A stretch of 64,000 nt of DNA from Intestinirhabdus alba (GTDB lineage: Bacteria; Pseudomonadota; Gammaproteobacteria; Enterobacterales; Enterobacteriaceae). The stretch is taken from NCBI RefSeq assembly GCF_009711095.1, contig NZ_WMJZ01000020.1, positions 1-64,000 of the forward strand, given 5' to 3'. The position numbers and the translations under genes are program-made. The notes under the pieces were generated by a model. That model saw nothing but the letters and a program-made list of their open reading frames with translations. It had not been told where the DNA came from and searched no databases. Below are positions 15,233 through 23,976 of this stretch, piece after piece (the stretch's first letter is position 1; each line of letters starts with the position of its first letter).

Positions 15233-15637
15233 ATGGCTGATATTTCAGTGATAAATCAGGGGGCGGACGTTGTCTGCAAGGGGAATAAAAAGGGACTGCT
15301 CTCACGCATGGTATCTGCCGTGAAAGCGGTGCCGTCGCTGGTGAATAACCGTACCGCGAAGGCGCTGTTTAAGTATGTGGCAATGCCGCTGGCATTATTT
15401 CTGGCGGCACGCGGTATGGCGCATGCCGAAGACCTGACGGCGGCCGGCAAACAGGATGCGACTGATACCTTTGGTGAAGACTCCACCATGATGTACTACT
15501 TCATGATCGCGGAAGTGGTGCTGGTCTTCCTGCTGTACCTCAAATCACATAACCCGGCGACCTTCCTGCTCATCCCGGTGTTTATCGTGATTACCAAAAT
15601 CATCTTCTCCATCATTTCTGCCCGCTCCGGGGGCTGA
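15233..15637 (+). CDS. traA: Propilin TraA
   Basis: 134 aa (F propilin 121). Long leader of about 66 residues, with LALFLAARGMAHA before the likely peptidase site, gives a mature pilin of about 68 residues starting EDLTAAG. The mature part has the F-pilin plan: a polar N-terminus (DATDTFGEDS), a first membrane helix (MIAEVVLVFLLYL), a short basic loop (KSHN) and a second helix. RBS AAAGGAAA. The pilin sequence differs strongly from F, as expected for surface-exposed phage receptors. Confidence 0.95.
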   Translation: MADISVINQGADVVCKGNKKGLLSRMVSAVKAVPSLVNNRTAKALFKYVAMPLALFLAARGMAHAEDLTAAGKQDATDTFGEDSTMMYYFMIAEVVLVFLLYLKSHNPATFLLIPVFIVITKIIFSIISARSGG

Positions 15638-15656
15638 TCGGCACGGAGACTAGTCA

Positions 15657-15962
15657 ATGGATGAGGAACGCGCTTCGCGCTTCATGTTTCCTCAGACACT
15701 GACAGAGCAGACACGGCCCATCGGACTACCGATGGATGAGACAATAGCCCTGTTCGCACCGATGGGATGGGGCTTTTATACCGGTAAGTACGTTACCGGT
15801 CTGGTCATTGCCGTTCTGCTCTGGTTCTGTCTGAAGTATTTCAAAAAGGGGAGAGGGACCGACTGGCTGCTTAACGCCTGCTACTGGTACCTCCCGTCTT
15901 CACTCTTCAAAGGCATGTACAAAGTCATTCCCGATTCGTCATTCCGGCTGTGGCTGCGTTGA
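15657..15962 (+). CDS. traL: Pilus assembly protein TraL
   Basis: 101 aa, VirB3-like inner-membrane protein. Conserved FPQTLTEQTR and IGLPMDE blocks precede one hydrophobic region (about residues 33-62), ending KKGRGTDWLLNACYWYLP, a TraL hallmark. Small gap after traA and close spacing to traE place it in the operon. Works with the TraC ATPase at the membrane. Confidence 0.94.
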   Translation: MDEERASRFMFPQTLTEQTRPIGLPMDETIALFAPMGWGFYTGKYVTGLVIAVLLWFCLKYFKKGRGTDWLLNACYWYLPSSLFKGMYKVIPDSSFRLWLR

Positions 15963-15980
15963 TGGCCAGGAGGTATTCCC

Positions 15981-16550
15981 ATGGACCTGAAGGCAAAGCG
16001 CCTGTCGGCCCGCTACACATCACTCATCTTTCTGCTGCTTCTGGTGTTCTTTGGTCTGAGTCTTGCCGGCAACCTGGTGGCCTGGTTGCGACTCGATACG
16101 CTGATTAACAGCCGTGAAGAAACCTATATCCCGATGGGGTTTGATACCCCGTTCACGCTGACGCGTAACCGGATGGATGCGAATTATCTGGAGCAAACCG
16201 CCGAGTCACTGGTCTTCCTGCGCTACAACGTGTCGCCGGAATCGGTGAAGGCCAATCACAAAGCGCTGCTGCGCTTCTTTGATAACGAAGAGCGTCCTGC
16301 CATGCAGGAAGTGCTGGCCAGCGAGGCGCAGCGCGTTATCGACAATAACGTGACGACCGCCTTTTATCTGTCCGGCTTCGATACGTACCCGGCTTCGGGG
16401 ATTGTGGATATTCACGGGACGGTACAGCAGTGGATAGGCAATCGTAAGCAGCTGCCGGAAGACAAAACTATCCGGATGGCACTGCGCTATCACCGGGGTA
16501 TTACCACCATTCAGGATTTCAGGGAGCAGGTGGATGAAAAGAAAAAATAA
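15981..16550 (+). CDS. traE: Pilus assembly protein TraE
   Basis: 189 aa, VirB8-like. A basic cytoplasmic tail is followed by one membrane helix (residues about 14-34, SLIFLLLLVFFGLSLAGNLV) and a periplasmic domain ending in a Lys-rich tail. Ribosome binding site CAGGAGG. Its end overlaps the traK start by 17 bases, the usual F-type coupling. Bridges inner membrane and core complex. Confidence 0.94.
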   Translation: MDLKAKRLSARYTSLIFLLLLVFFGLSLAGNLVAWLRLDTLINSREETYIPMGFDTPFTLTRNRMDANYLEQTAESLVFLRYNVSPESVKANHKALLRFFDNEERPAMQEVLASEAQRVIDNNVTTAFYLSGFDTYPASGIVDIHGTVQQWIGNRKQLPEDKTIRMALRYHRGITTIQDFREQVDEKKK

Positions 16551-17310
16551 CAGGCATGGCAGGCACCGTCTGGCATTGCTGGTCAGTCTGCTCTGTCTGA
16601 GCGGCACTGTGCTGGCAGAGCCGGTGGCGATGTTACCAGTAAAAATCCCCGTTTCGCCGGACAGCCAGGTCCGGGTTGCGCTCAGCAATACCAACCCGAA
16701 TCTGCTGGTTGTACCTGGCGATAAGATTATCGCCGTGGACAGTGCGCAGGGGATGTTTCTGAATGACAACAAGGCGCTGGGGCAGGCCAACGGTGGCGTG
16801 CAGCTAATGACCGCCCAGACTACCCCGTTTACCTTCTATGTCCGCACGGAAGGTGGACTGACCGTTTCCGTTATTGGTGTTCCGCAGAAACGGGATGGCC
16901 GGGTGCTGCAGTTTATCTCCAGCCGTCCGGTACAGCATGATGATGCGCGGCGCTGGGAGCAGTCGCAGCCGTATGTGCGCACCCTGATCTCTGTTCAGCA
17001 GGCAGTACTGAGAGGCGGCGTACCGAAAGGGTTTACCGAAGCACCTGTCGTGGCGGTACCCACATTTTCCCTGCCGGGCTGGTTGTCGGTGACGCCTCAA
17101 CAAATGTGGAGCGGTGGTGGGCTTCGGCTCTATCGCCTGACGGTGCGTAATCGTGGTGCCAGTGTGCTGGCTATACCTGAACGACTGTTTCAGGCACCTG
17201 GCGTACGTGCAGTGATGGTGTTTCCGTTCAGTACCACGCTGATGCCCGGTACCGATACGCAAGTGTGGGTCACGGTCAGCAACGACGGGGAGGGGCAGGC
17301 TAATGGCTAA
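16534..17310 (+). CDS. traK: Core complex protein TraK
   Basis: 258 aa, secretin/VirB9-like. Signal peptide with basic N-terminus (MKRKNNRHGRHR) and hydrophobic core ending SGTVLA before EPVAML. The periplasmic protein forms the outer-membrane core with TraV and TraB. Overlaps traE at its start and traB at its end (8 bases). Confidence 0.93.
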   Translation: MKRKNNRHGRHRLALLVSLLCLSGTVLAEPVAMLPVKIPVSPDSQVRVALSNTNPNLLVVPGDKIIAVDSAQGMFLNDNKALGQANGGVQLMTAQTTPFTFYVRTEGGLTVSVIGVPQKRDGRVLQFISSRPVQHDDARRWEQSQPYVRTLISVQQAVLRGGVPKGFTEAPVVAVPTFSLPGWLSVTPQQMWSGGGLRLYRLTVRNRGASVLAIPERLFQAPGVRAVMVFPFSTTLMPGTDTQVWVTVSNDGEGQANG

Positions 17311-18661
17311 CATTAACGTGCTGACCCGTCGCAAGCAGATGGCGGTGCTGATCGCCGTGGCGCTGGGATTAAGCGCTATCGGCGGTGTCGCCTGGTATAT
17401 CGGTGCACCATCAAAGGTGTCCCCCGGTAAGAGCCAGGCAAAAAAACCGGTACCGGATATGACCGGCGCGGTGACCTCCAGTACCTTCGGTAAAAAAGTC
17501 AGCGATACGGCGGTGGCTGACCTGCAGCATACCGCGAATCAAGCCGATAAAAAGCTGGCCAGCTTTGAGAATCAGCTCAATAAGCTCGCCAGTGAAAACA
17601 AGGCCTACCGGGACAAAATTCAGTCACAGGATGATGATATCAAACTGCTGCAAACCCAGATTGATGCGATGAACCAGACAGGGGATAGCAGCAGCGGTCA
17701 TGCCACACCGGGTCCGGGAGCGCCCGCCGGCACCCTGCCTGTCGGTGGTGTTTCGGGGGCTGTTCCACCGCCGACTGCCTTTTATCCCGGCGTTCCCGGC
17801 AATCAGACGACGGTGAATATCGCTCCACAGCTGAATCAGGGGCTGTCCACCATGAGTATCGATTACGGCGAAAAAAAGGATGATGCGCCGGCGCTGCCGT
17901 ATATTCCGTCGGGGAGTTTTGTCGGGGCGACGGTGATTGAGGGGGCGGATGCTAACGCCTCTGTCACGGGTGAAAGCGCCTCATCACCGATGCAGTTCCG
18001 CCTGACCGGGAAGGTGATTTTACCGAACGACGGGGAGTATGACCTGCGGGGCTGCTTTGTAACCGCAGCCGCTTACGGTGATATCTCCAGTGAGCGCGCG
18101 CTACTGCGTACCGACCGTCTGTCCTGCCGTGTTCATGGCCACGTTATCGACCAGCCCTTCAAAGGACACGTCTCCTTTATGGGGAAAAATGGCATCCGGG
18201 CCGAGCCGGTCATCCGCAACGGCAAAATTGTCGGCTATGCCTTTGCCGGTGGTGCCATCGATGCAATGGGCAGCGCCATATCGAACGTCGGCTCAACCAG
18301 CGTTGGCCTTGGTGCAGCGAATACCGTCAGCGGTGGCGATGTTGCTCGCGCCGGGTTCGGTGGTGGTACGTCACAGGCAGGCAAAACCCTCTCAGATTAC
18401 TTCATCAAACGCGCCGAGCAGTACCACCCGGTTATCCCGGTCGGTGCCGGTGTGCAGGTTTCGGTCGTCTTCCAGGAAGGTTTCCAGCTGCAGTATGCCG
18501 ACGTGAAGAAGGAGAAGAAGCCTGCTGTATCTTCTCAGGAAAAAGCGACCGGCAACGGGATCACCATCACCAAAGAAGCGCTGCGTAACCTCAATCTCGG
18601 GGACTCCGTGGGTGCCATGAAAGATCAGATACAGGCAGGAATGCAGGAGTCGATGCGATGA
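17303..18661 (+). CDS. traB: Core complex protein TraB
   Basis: 452 aa, VirB10-like. N-terminal membrane anchor (residues about 13-33), then a coiled coil (DKKLASFENQLNKLASENKAY, about 78-98), a Gly/Pro-rich linker (GATPGPGAPAGTLP-type, about 133-160) and the C-terminal beta-barrel domain with GSFVGATVIEGADANAS. Spans both membranes and forms the channel core with TraK and TraV. Confidence 0.94.
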   Translation: MANINVLTRRKQMAVLIAVALGLSAIGGVAWYIGAPSKVSPGKSQAKKPVPDMTGAVTSSTFGKKVSDTAVADLQHTANQADKKLASFENQLNKLASENKAYRDKIQSQDDDIKLLQTQIDAMNQTGDSSSGHATPGPGAPAGTLPVGGVSGAVPPPTAFYPGVPGNQTTVNIAPQLNQGLSTMSIDYGEKKDDAPALPYIPSGSFVGATVIEGADANASVTGESASSPMQFRLTGKVILPNDGEYDLRGCFVTAAAYGDISSERALLRTDRLSCRVHGHVIDQPFKGHVSFMGKNGIRAEPVIRNGKIVGYAFAGGAIDAMGSAISNVGSTSVGLGAANTVSGGDVARAGFGGGTSQAGKTLSDYFIKRAEQYHPVIPVGAGVQVSVVFQEGFQLQYADVKKEKKPAVSSQEKATGNGITITKEALRNLNLGDSVGAMKDQIQAGMQESMR

Positions 18662-19038
18662 AAACGTTATGGACAGATATCAGAGAGGGATGGCGGGCGA
18701 TGCAATATCACTACACTGGCCCCGGCGCTGCATTGCACTTAATAGCGCTGGCTGTCCGCTGCCTGCTGTGGTGGGTGATGGGCTGCATTCTCCTTTTTAC
18801 GGTCTACGGCGGGTTACTGTTGTTTTATCTCGAACAGATGCCGGGACAGGTGGCATCAACGATCCCGGGTCTGCTGACGGTGGTTCATGAGGTGGTGGTT
18901 CTCTGGCAGTGGCAGTGCATCACGGTACTGAGCTCGGTCCTGCCGCTGTTCTGTTTGTGGGTGACGCTTGTTCATTTTATTTGGGTACGTCCCGCTAACG
19001 CTGACCGTACCCGTATTCCGTTCAACCCGCGTCGTTAA
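18658..19038 (+). CDS. Membrane protein at the traP position
   Basis: 126 aa, start overlapping the traB stop (ATGA). At least two strongly hydrophobic segments (about residues 26-56 and 84-108) and a basic C-terminus. It occupies the place of F traP, an inner-membrane protein that stabilises the pilus through TraB, but is shorter than F TraP (196 aa) and I cannot confirm homology. Could equally be a plasmid-specific gene. Confidence 0.6.
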   Translation: MKTLWTDIREGWRAMQYHYTGPGAALHLIALAVRCLLWWVMGCILLFTVYGGLLLFYLEQMPGQVASTIPGLLTVVHEVVVLWQWQCITVLSSVLPLFCLWVTLVHFIWVRPANADRTRIPFNPRR

Positions 19039-19064
19039 TTTTTCTTCCCCACTCAGGAGATTGT

Positions 19065-19310
19065 ATGCGTAAACCACAACGCCATCCTCTGGCTTCGTTG
19101 TCTTCCCCGGAGCTGGCGCAACACATTCTGGATAACTGCACTACGTTTATCACGCTGAACCAGCCCGCTCACCCATTCTGCCTGCAGGGTGAGCCGCAAA
19201 GTGGCCATACGATAGTTGTCGGGCGTACCGGTGGCGGTAAATCCGACCTCTGTGCCCGTGTCATGAATGATGTGCTTCGCCGTTCCGGTGACGGGCGCGC
19301 TGATGAGTGA
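19065..19310 (+). CDS. Small protein with isolated Walker A motif (traP-traV interval)
   Basis: 81 aa preceded by CAGGAGATT. The C-terminal half carries a perfect P-loop, VVGRTGGGKSDLCARVMND, but the protein ends about 20 residues later, with no room for Walker B or the rest of an ATPase. F carries small trb genes in this interval (trbD, trbG); which one this matches is not clear to me. It may be the amputated front of a former ATPase. Confidence 0.6.
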   Translation: MRKPQRHPLASLSSPELAQHILDNCTTFITLNQPAHPFCLQGEPQSGHTIVVGRTGGGKSDLCARVMNDVLRRSGDGRADE

Positions 19311-19385
19311 TAAGCGTCGCTTCTTCGGCGCACTGGCGGCCATAAAAACCTTCACCCGCTGAACCTCTTTTTCTCAGGATAAATC

Positions 19386-19973
19386 ATGAATAAATTCATT
19401 ATGCCTTTACTGGCAGGCGCTGGCCTGCTCTCCGGCTGTGCCGGAATGAACTCTGACTTTGACTGTAATACTGTGGCCCATGACCGCTGCATCACCATGG
19501 AGCAGGCTAATCAGCAGGCGGCAGGGCGTTCGCCGTCTTCCCCGGTGATGTCCGGCGTTGATGGTGATGCGGGAAAGACGGACGCGGCTGTTGAGACCCT
19601 GCCGCGCCTTGCACCGGTTCCGGTCTCACCTTCACCGCTGACTGGTATTCAGGCGGCCACCCGTGACGCGGGTACGCGATCAGTAAGAACGACGACGGGG
19701 AGCCTGCTGCTGCCCGCGTCGCGCCCGGTTCGTCCGGATGTGGGAGGCCCGGCAGTACCTTCTCACCGGCCAGCCGTTTCTCCTGCCTTGCCGGCGTCAT
19801 CACCTGTCACTGAAGTCCAGCGCTATGCCGATACCGGGGTTAGTCAGCCTATACGGGTCAATCCAACCACGGCTCGACTGTGGATTGCGGGCTGGATTGA
19901 CCGGGATGATGTTATGCATCAACCGTCGGTCGTGTCTTTCGTGGTGAAGCCTGACCACTGGGCCGGGAGCTGA
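19386..19973 (+). CDS. traV: Outer-membrane core lipoprotein TraV
   Basis: 195 aa (F 171). Lipoprotein signal with lipobox LLSGC (Cys near residue 18), followed by CAGMNSDFDCN typical of TraV. A central Pro/Ser/Thr-rich region (residues about 50-140) looks disordered and accounts for the extra length. VirB7-like; anchors the TraK ring to the outer membrane. The traC start follows three bases after its stop. Confidence 0.93.
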   Translation: MNKFIMPLLAGAGLLSGCAGMNSDFDCNTVAHDRCITMEQANQQAAGRSPSSPVMSGVDGDAGKTDAAVETLPRLAPVPVSPSPLTGIQAATRDAGTRSVRTTTGSLLLPASRPVRPDVGGPAVPSHRPAVSPALPASSPVTEVQRYADTGVSQPIRVNPTTARLWIAGWIDRDDVMHQPSVVSFVVKPDHWAGS

Positions 19974-19975
19974 AT

Positions 19976-22372
19976 ATGGCCCTGTATGATGAATTGTTTC
20001 GTCGCCTGATGACCGACTGGCAGCGGAAGGATGGTGCCGCGAAAGCCGGAGAGGCGCTGGATGATATGGACTACCCTTCTCTGGTCAGCGTGCTGCCTTA
20101 CCAGCATTACGATAAAGACAGCGGCCTGTTTGTAAACCAGAACACCATGGGTTTTATCCTCGAATGTACGCCGCTGATTGGGGCCAACGACGGTATCGTG
20201 GAGGCCCTGGACAACTTCCTGCGTAACAAACTTCCCCGTGAACAGCCGCTGAGCGTGCTCCTCCTCGGGAGCAAGTGCGTCAGCCATCTGCTGGATAACG
20301 GTCTGTCAGACATGGCCTGGCAGGGGGAGCAGGCAACGCGCTTTGACCATATCACCCGCGCGTTCTATGAACACGGTGCACTGTACGGACTGCCCAACAA
20401 CAAAGGCTACCCGCTGTCGCTGCGTAACTATCGCCTCTTTATCAGCTACGCCGAGCCGTTGCGTCGTGATGTTGATGAATTGTTTGCCTCTCTGGGCCAG
20501 ACGCTAAGTATCGTGCAGCAGTCGCTGTTTGCTGCGAACCTGCAATCTGAGGTGCTGGATGACCGGGGGCTGGTCGGGCTGGTCCGTGAAATCGTGAACT
20601 TCCGCCATGATCGCATCACGCCACCGCCTGATGAGGTGGACCCGTATGAAGAGCTGAATGCCCAGTGTGTTGCCCGCTCCATCAATCTGAAAGTGACGCC
20701 GGATTGTCTGCACCAGAGCCAGTCCTCCGCAGAGGGGGGGCGGGTGAAAACCCGCATCATGAGTTACATGCCGGAGAAGAATCCGGTGAAGTTTGCGCTG
20801 TGGCAGGGCGGGAACAACCTCAGCAATCTGCTGGACCCGACGTCGACGGTGCCGTGCCCCTTTGCTATCACGCTGACGACAGAGCTGGATGTTCAGGCGA
20901 AGAGTCAGAACGAAGCGGTACGCAAGTTTGCCACCAACGATAAGCGGGCAAACTCCCCGTTCGGTAAGTGGGTGCCGGGGGTTAAAAAGGCCGCCCGTGA
21001 GTGGGACGGATTGCGTGAGCGACTGTCTACCGGGCAGTCGGCGCTGGCGCGCTACAGTTTAGGCGTCACGCTATTCTGCGAGGATGATAATGATAAAGCC
21101 CTGATGTGCGAACTGGCGCTGCAGAATACCTTCCGCGCCAATGGCATTTCGCTGTGTTCGCCCACCTTTATGCAGCTGCGTAACTGGCTGTCGCTGTTTC
21201 CGTTCATGATGCCGGAAGGGTTATGGAGTGATATGCGCCGCAGCGGCGCGACGCTCCGGGCTGAGTCCTTTAATGTCGCCAATCTGTTGCCGGTGGTGGC
21301 GGATAACCGTATCTGCCCGAAAGGCGTGCCCATTCCTTCGTACCGTAACCAGCTCTCGTATCTGGACCTGTTCGACAGCAAGTCAGGGCTGGGTAATGAC
21401 AACTATAACCTCGGGGTGTGTGGCACCTCCGGAGGTGGAAAGTCCTTCCTGATGCAGACCATCATCCGGCACATCCTTGACAGCGGAGGGCGGGCCTGGG
21501 TGTTCGATATGGGGGATTCGTACAAAGCCCTGTGCGCCAACGTTGGCGGGGTCTACGTCGATGCCACCGACCTCAAGTTCAACCCGTTTGCCGGTATCGT
21601 CAATATTGTGGAATCGGCAGAGAGTATCCGCGACCTGTTGCTGGTCCTCTCCAGCCCGTCAGGCAAGGTCGATGATACCGCCAAGTCTATTCTGCTCAAC
21701 GCCGTACAGGCGGTCTGGGAAGGGGAGGCACCGTCGAAACGTCGCGGCAACGCGGTACTGATAGACGACGTCTCCGACCTGCTCAACGTCTGGACCACAA
21801 GTGAGAAGTACCGGGACGCCACCACGGTACGTAATCTGATGGAGGAGATGGTGGTGTCGCTGCACAAGTACACCACCGGCGGTATCTACGGCGAATACTT
21901 CAACAGTCCGGAACCAGCGCTCGATGACAACGTTCGGTTCTGCGTGCTGGAGATGGGGCGCCTCAAAAACAAACCTGACCTGCTGGCGGCCATCATGTTC
22001 TCGATGATGATTTATGTCGAGCAGCGGATGTTCCTGTCACCCCGTAGTGAGCGTAAGGCGGCCATCATCGATGAGGCCTGGAAGCTTCTGGCGAGTGAAA
22101 ACGGCTTTATTGGTGACTTCATCGAGAACGGCTACCGCACCGCACGTAAGTATGGCGGCGCCTATATCACCATCACCCAGGGGATTGAGGACTTTGACGG
22201 TGACAAGGCCAGCATCGCGGCGAAAGCTGCCTGGTCCAACTCGTCGTTCAAAATCATCCTCCGTCAGAACCGGGAAGCCTTCCGCAAGTACAACCAGAAG
22301 AATGAGGGGCAGTTCAGCTCATCGGAGCAGACCATCATTGAAGGTTTCCCTTCGGCCAAAGATGCGCTGTAG
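19976..22372 (+). pseudogene. traC: traC, 5' part, interrupted by Mu-like prophage
   Basis: Encodes residues 1-797 of TraC, the VirB4-like pilus-assembly ATPase, plus one Leu codon and a stop supplied by the prophage end. Walker A is VCGTSGGGKSF (about residue 485) and Walker B AAIIDEAWKLL (about 695), so the ATPase core is present. The final 74 residues of an 871-aa protein are lost; they lie at 54889-55113. Restoring the junction (GAT GCG CAC TTC) gives a continuous frame. Loss of the C-terminus probably abolishes pilus assembly (inference). Confidence 0.95.
22364..22367. repeat. Target-site duplication GCGC, copy at the tail-fibre end
   Basis: GCGC directly precedes the prophage end TGT. 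The same four bases follow the other end (ACA) at 54886-54889. Joining traC across one copy restores its frame. Mu normally duplicates 5 bp; the fifth base here does not match. Confidence 0.8.
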
Positions 22373-22382
22373 CGCGGCGAAA

Positions 22383-22458
22383 TTTTTTGGACTGTTTCGC
22401 ATACAATTTCGGACTGCATGACGCGCTGAAAAATGCGCATTTTGGACAGTCCGAAATA
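22383..22458 (+). promoter_or_regulatory. Transposase binding sites at the tail-fibre end
   Basis: Three motifs in the same orientation: TTTTTTGGAC (22383-22392), AATTTCGGAC (22405-22414), CATTTTGGAC (22438-22447). A fourth, inverted copy overlaps the last (GTCCGAAATA, 22449-22458). They match the set at the other end and are placed like Mu R1-R3 sites. The 100 bases between prophage end and tail fibre hold nothing else. Confidence 0.7.
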
Positions 22459-22471
22459 TTATGCAAAAGAT

Positions 22472-23404
22472 TTAAGCGGTACGAACCCAGATAGCAACCA
22501 GGATACTCTTATTCACTACGCTGAAGGCGGCCCCAGAGCCTGCAGAACCGGTCGCAGCAGGTAACGAATGGGTATGGGCTGGTAGTGTTACTGTATGTGT
22601 ATGGGCACCTATCCCTACGCTATGACTGTGAGAACCTAGCGTAACCGAATGCGTATGGGCACCTATCCCGACAGTATGCGTATGAGCACCACTACTGGAT
22701 GTGGTCCTGCTGGTATCAAAAGTACCCGACCATGTGCCGGTACTACCGGCTACAGCGGTTCCTTTACCATAAGCGAGTTGTTGATCTGCATATGTGTGAG
22801 TATGTGCACCGGATGAACTGCTGGTTTTGGTGCCATAATCGAACGAACTGGTGGTCTTGGCTCCGAGGTCGGTTCCTGACGATGTTTTGGTTCCGTAATC
22901 AAACGAGCTGGTCGTCGCATTTGCTGCTGCAAACTGACCTGTAGAACCACCGATGGTATGGGTATGCGCGGGAAGATTGGCAGTAACCAGTGTTACAGTA
23001 TCCCCGCCTACAATTTTACCCAGATCGGAAAGGTCCGCTTTTGCCGTTCTGAGCGTCAGACCATCCCCCAGATATTCCCAGGTGGTATCCGGCCATTTAT
23101 CGTTCGGGTTGGTTGTCCCTTTCGTAATGTACAGTTCACCGACATCAGGGACGTATTTCGCTTTTGTAACAGCGTCAGATATCAGCGACTGAATCGCCTT
23201 TAAAAGCTGGTCCTGTTTGGTTTTGTCCGGCTCTACACTGGCTGCATCCAGAACATTAATCAGCTCCTGTTGCGTGTCCCGTGTCGCTGCCTGGGAGTTA
23301 TTCAACCATTCAGCGGTAACGATGGTTCCCTCAATGCCCTGAGTGGGATCGCCGTCGTGAAACAGATTGTCCGGTGTGGTAACCGGTGGCATCAGATTTT
23401 GCAT
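22472..23404 (-). CDS. Tail fibre protein with His-x-His repeats
   Basis: 310 aa, last gene of the late operon. The N-terminal half is a conserved attachment part (GTIVTAEWLNNSQAATRD). The second half is low-complexity, with two TTSSFDYGTKTSS repeats and seven HTH/HSH motifs (GAHTHTVGIGAHTHSVTL-type). It ends in a short conserved tip (FSVVNKSILVAIWVRTA). HxH repeats in tail fibres and spikes coordinate metal inside a trimeric shaft (known for T4 gp37). Adsorption to the host surface is its role. No tail-fibre assembly gene or inversion segment follows. Confidence 0.85.
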   Translation of the reverse strand: MQNLMPPVTTPDNLFHDGDPTQGIEGTIVTAEWLNNSQAATRDTQQELINVLDAASVEPDKTKQDQLLKAIQSLISDAVTKAKYVPDVGELYITKGTTNPNDKWPDTTWEYLGDGLTLRTAKADLSDLGKIVGGDTVTLVTANLPAHTHTIGGSTGQFAAANATTSSFDYGTKTSSGTDLGAKTTSSFDYGTKTSSSSGAHTHTYADQQLAYGKGTAVAGSTGTWSGTFDTSRTTSSSGAHTHTVGIGAHTHSVTLGSHSHSVGIGAHTHTVTLPAHTHSLPAATGSAGSGAAFSVVNKSILVAIWVRTA

Positions 23405-23976
23405 TACTCGCCATCCTCATACGTGAAGTAACAGTCGGTAAAAGCGGGTTTCAGGTCTTTAAACGTGCTTTCCAGAATGGACTCGCCGAACGCCAGCAGC
23501 GGCTCGCCCGCTGCCGATGCGCCCGCTCTGAACCGGTATTTCGGGGTACTGGCCCCCATAACATTGACCTGCCAGACCCAGCGCATCCCCTCAACAAACA
23601 GACGGTCACCGGCGCGATTCACGCCAGCACGGAATGCCCGTGGCTCTGATATGGTGATGGTGTAGCCGAGACTGGCCGCCAGCCCGATGAAATACGGGAT
23701 AGACAGACCGCCGGTAGCGGCCATCCTGACCAGAACGTTCTCGCGTCGCTCCTGCTGAGTTGCGCCGTCGCGAGGGGAAACTGCGTAAATGCGCTCCCAG
23801 TCTGACAGCGTGGTGGAGGCATAAAATGGGGTAATTGACGCCAGAACGCGCCCGGCAGACGCTCCAACGGCGTCCATCAACCGGGCTTCCGCTTTCAGTT
23901 CGGCCGAGAGGTGCTTCCCGTTCGGGTCATAGCTGACCGGCGGCAATAAGGCCCGGAATAAATCAACGGTTATCAT
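23404..23976 (-). CDS. Baseplate protein, Mu gp48-like (DUF2313)
   Basis: 190 aa starting MITVDLFRALLPPVSYDPNG, with blocks (SDWERIYAVSP, QQERRENVLVRMAATGGLSI) typical of the DUF2313/YmfQ baseplate proteins between gp47 and the tail fibre. Overlaps both neighbours by a few bases. Forms part of the baseplate wedge that links to the fibre. Confidence 0.85.
   Translation of the reverse strand: MITVDLFRALLPPVSYDPNGKHLSAELKAEARLMDAVGASAGRVLASITPFYASTTLSDWERIYAVSPRDGATQQERRENVLVRMAATGGLSIPYFIGLAASLGYTITISEPRAFRAGVNRAGDRLFVEGMRWVWQVNVMGASTPKYRFRAGASAAGEPLLAFGESILESTFKDLKPAFTDCYFTYEDGE

Noticed and set aside
22359-22372. Five-base target duplication typical of Mu
   Set aside because: Left has TGCGC and right AGCGC; only GCGC is shared, so a 4-bp duplication is reported.
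22372-23404. Invertible tail-fibre segment with Gin-type recombinase
   Set aside because: No inverted repeats around the fibre gene and no serine recombinase gene in the prophage.
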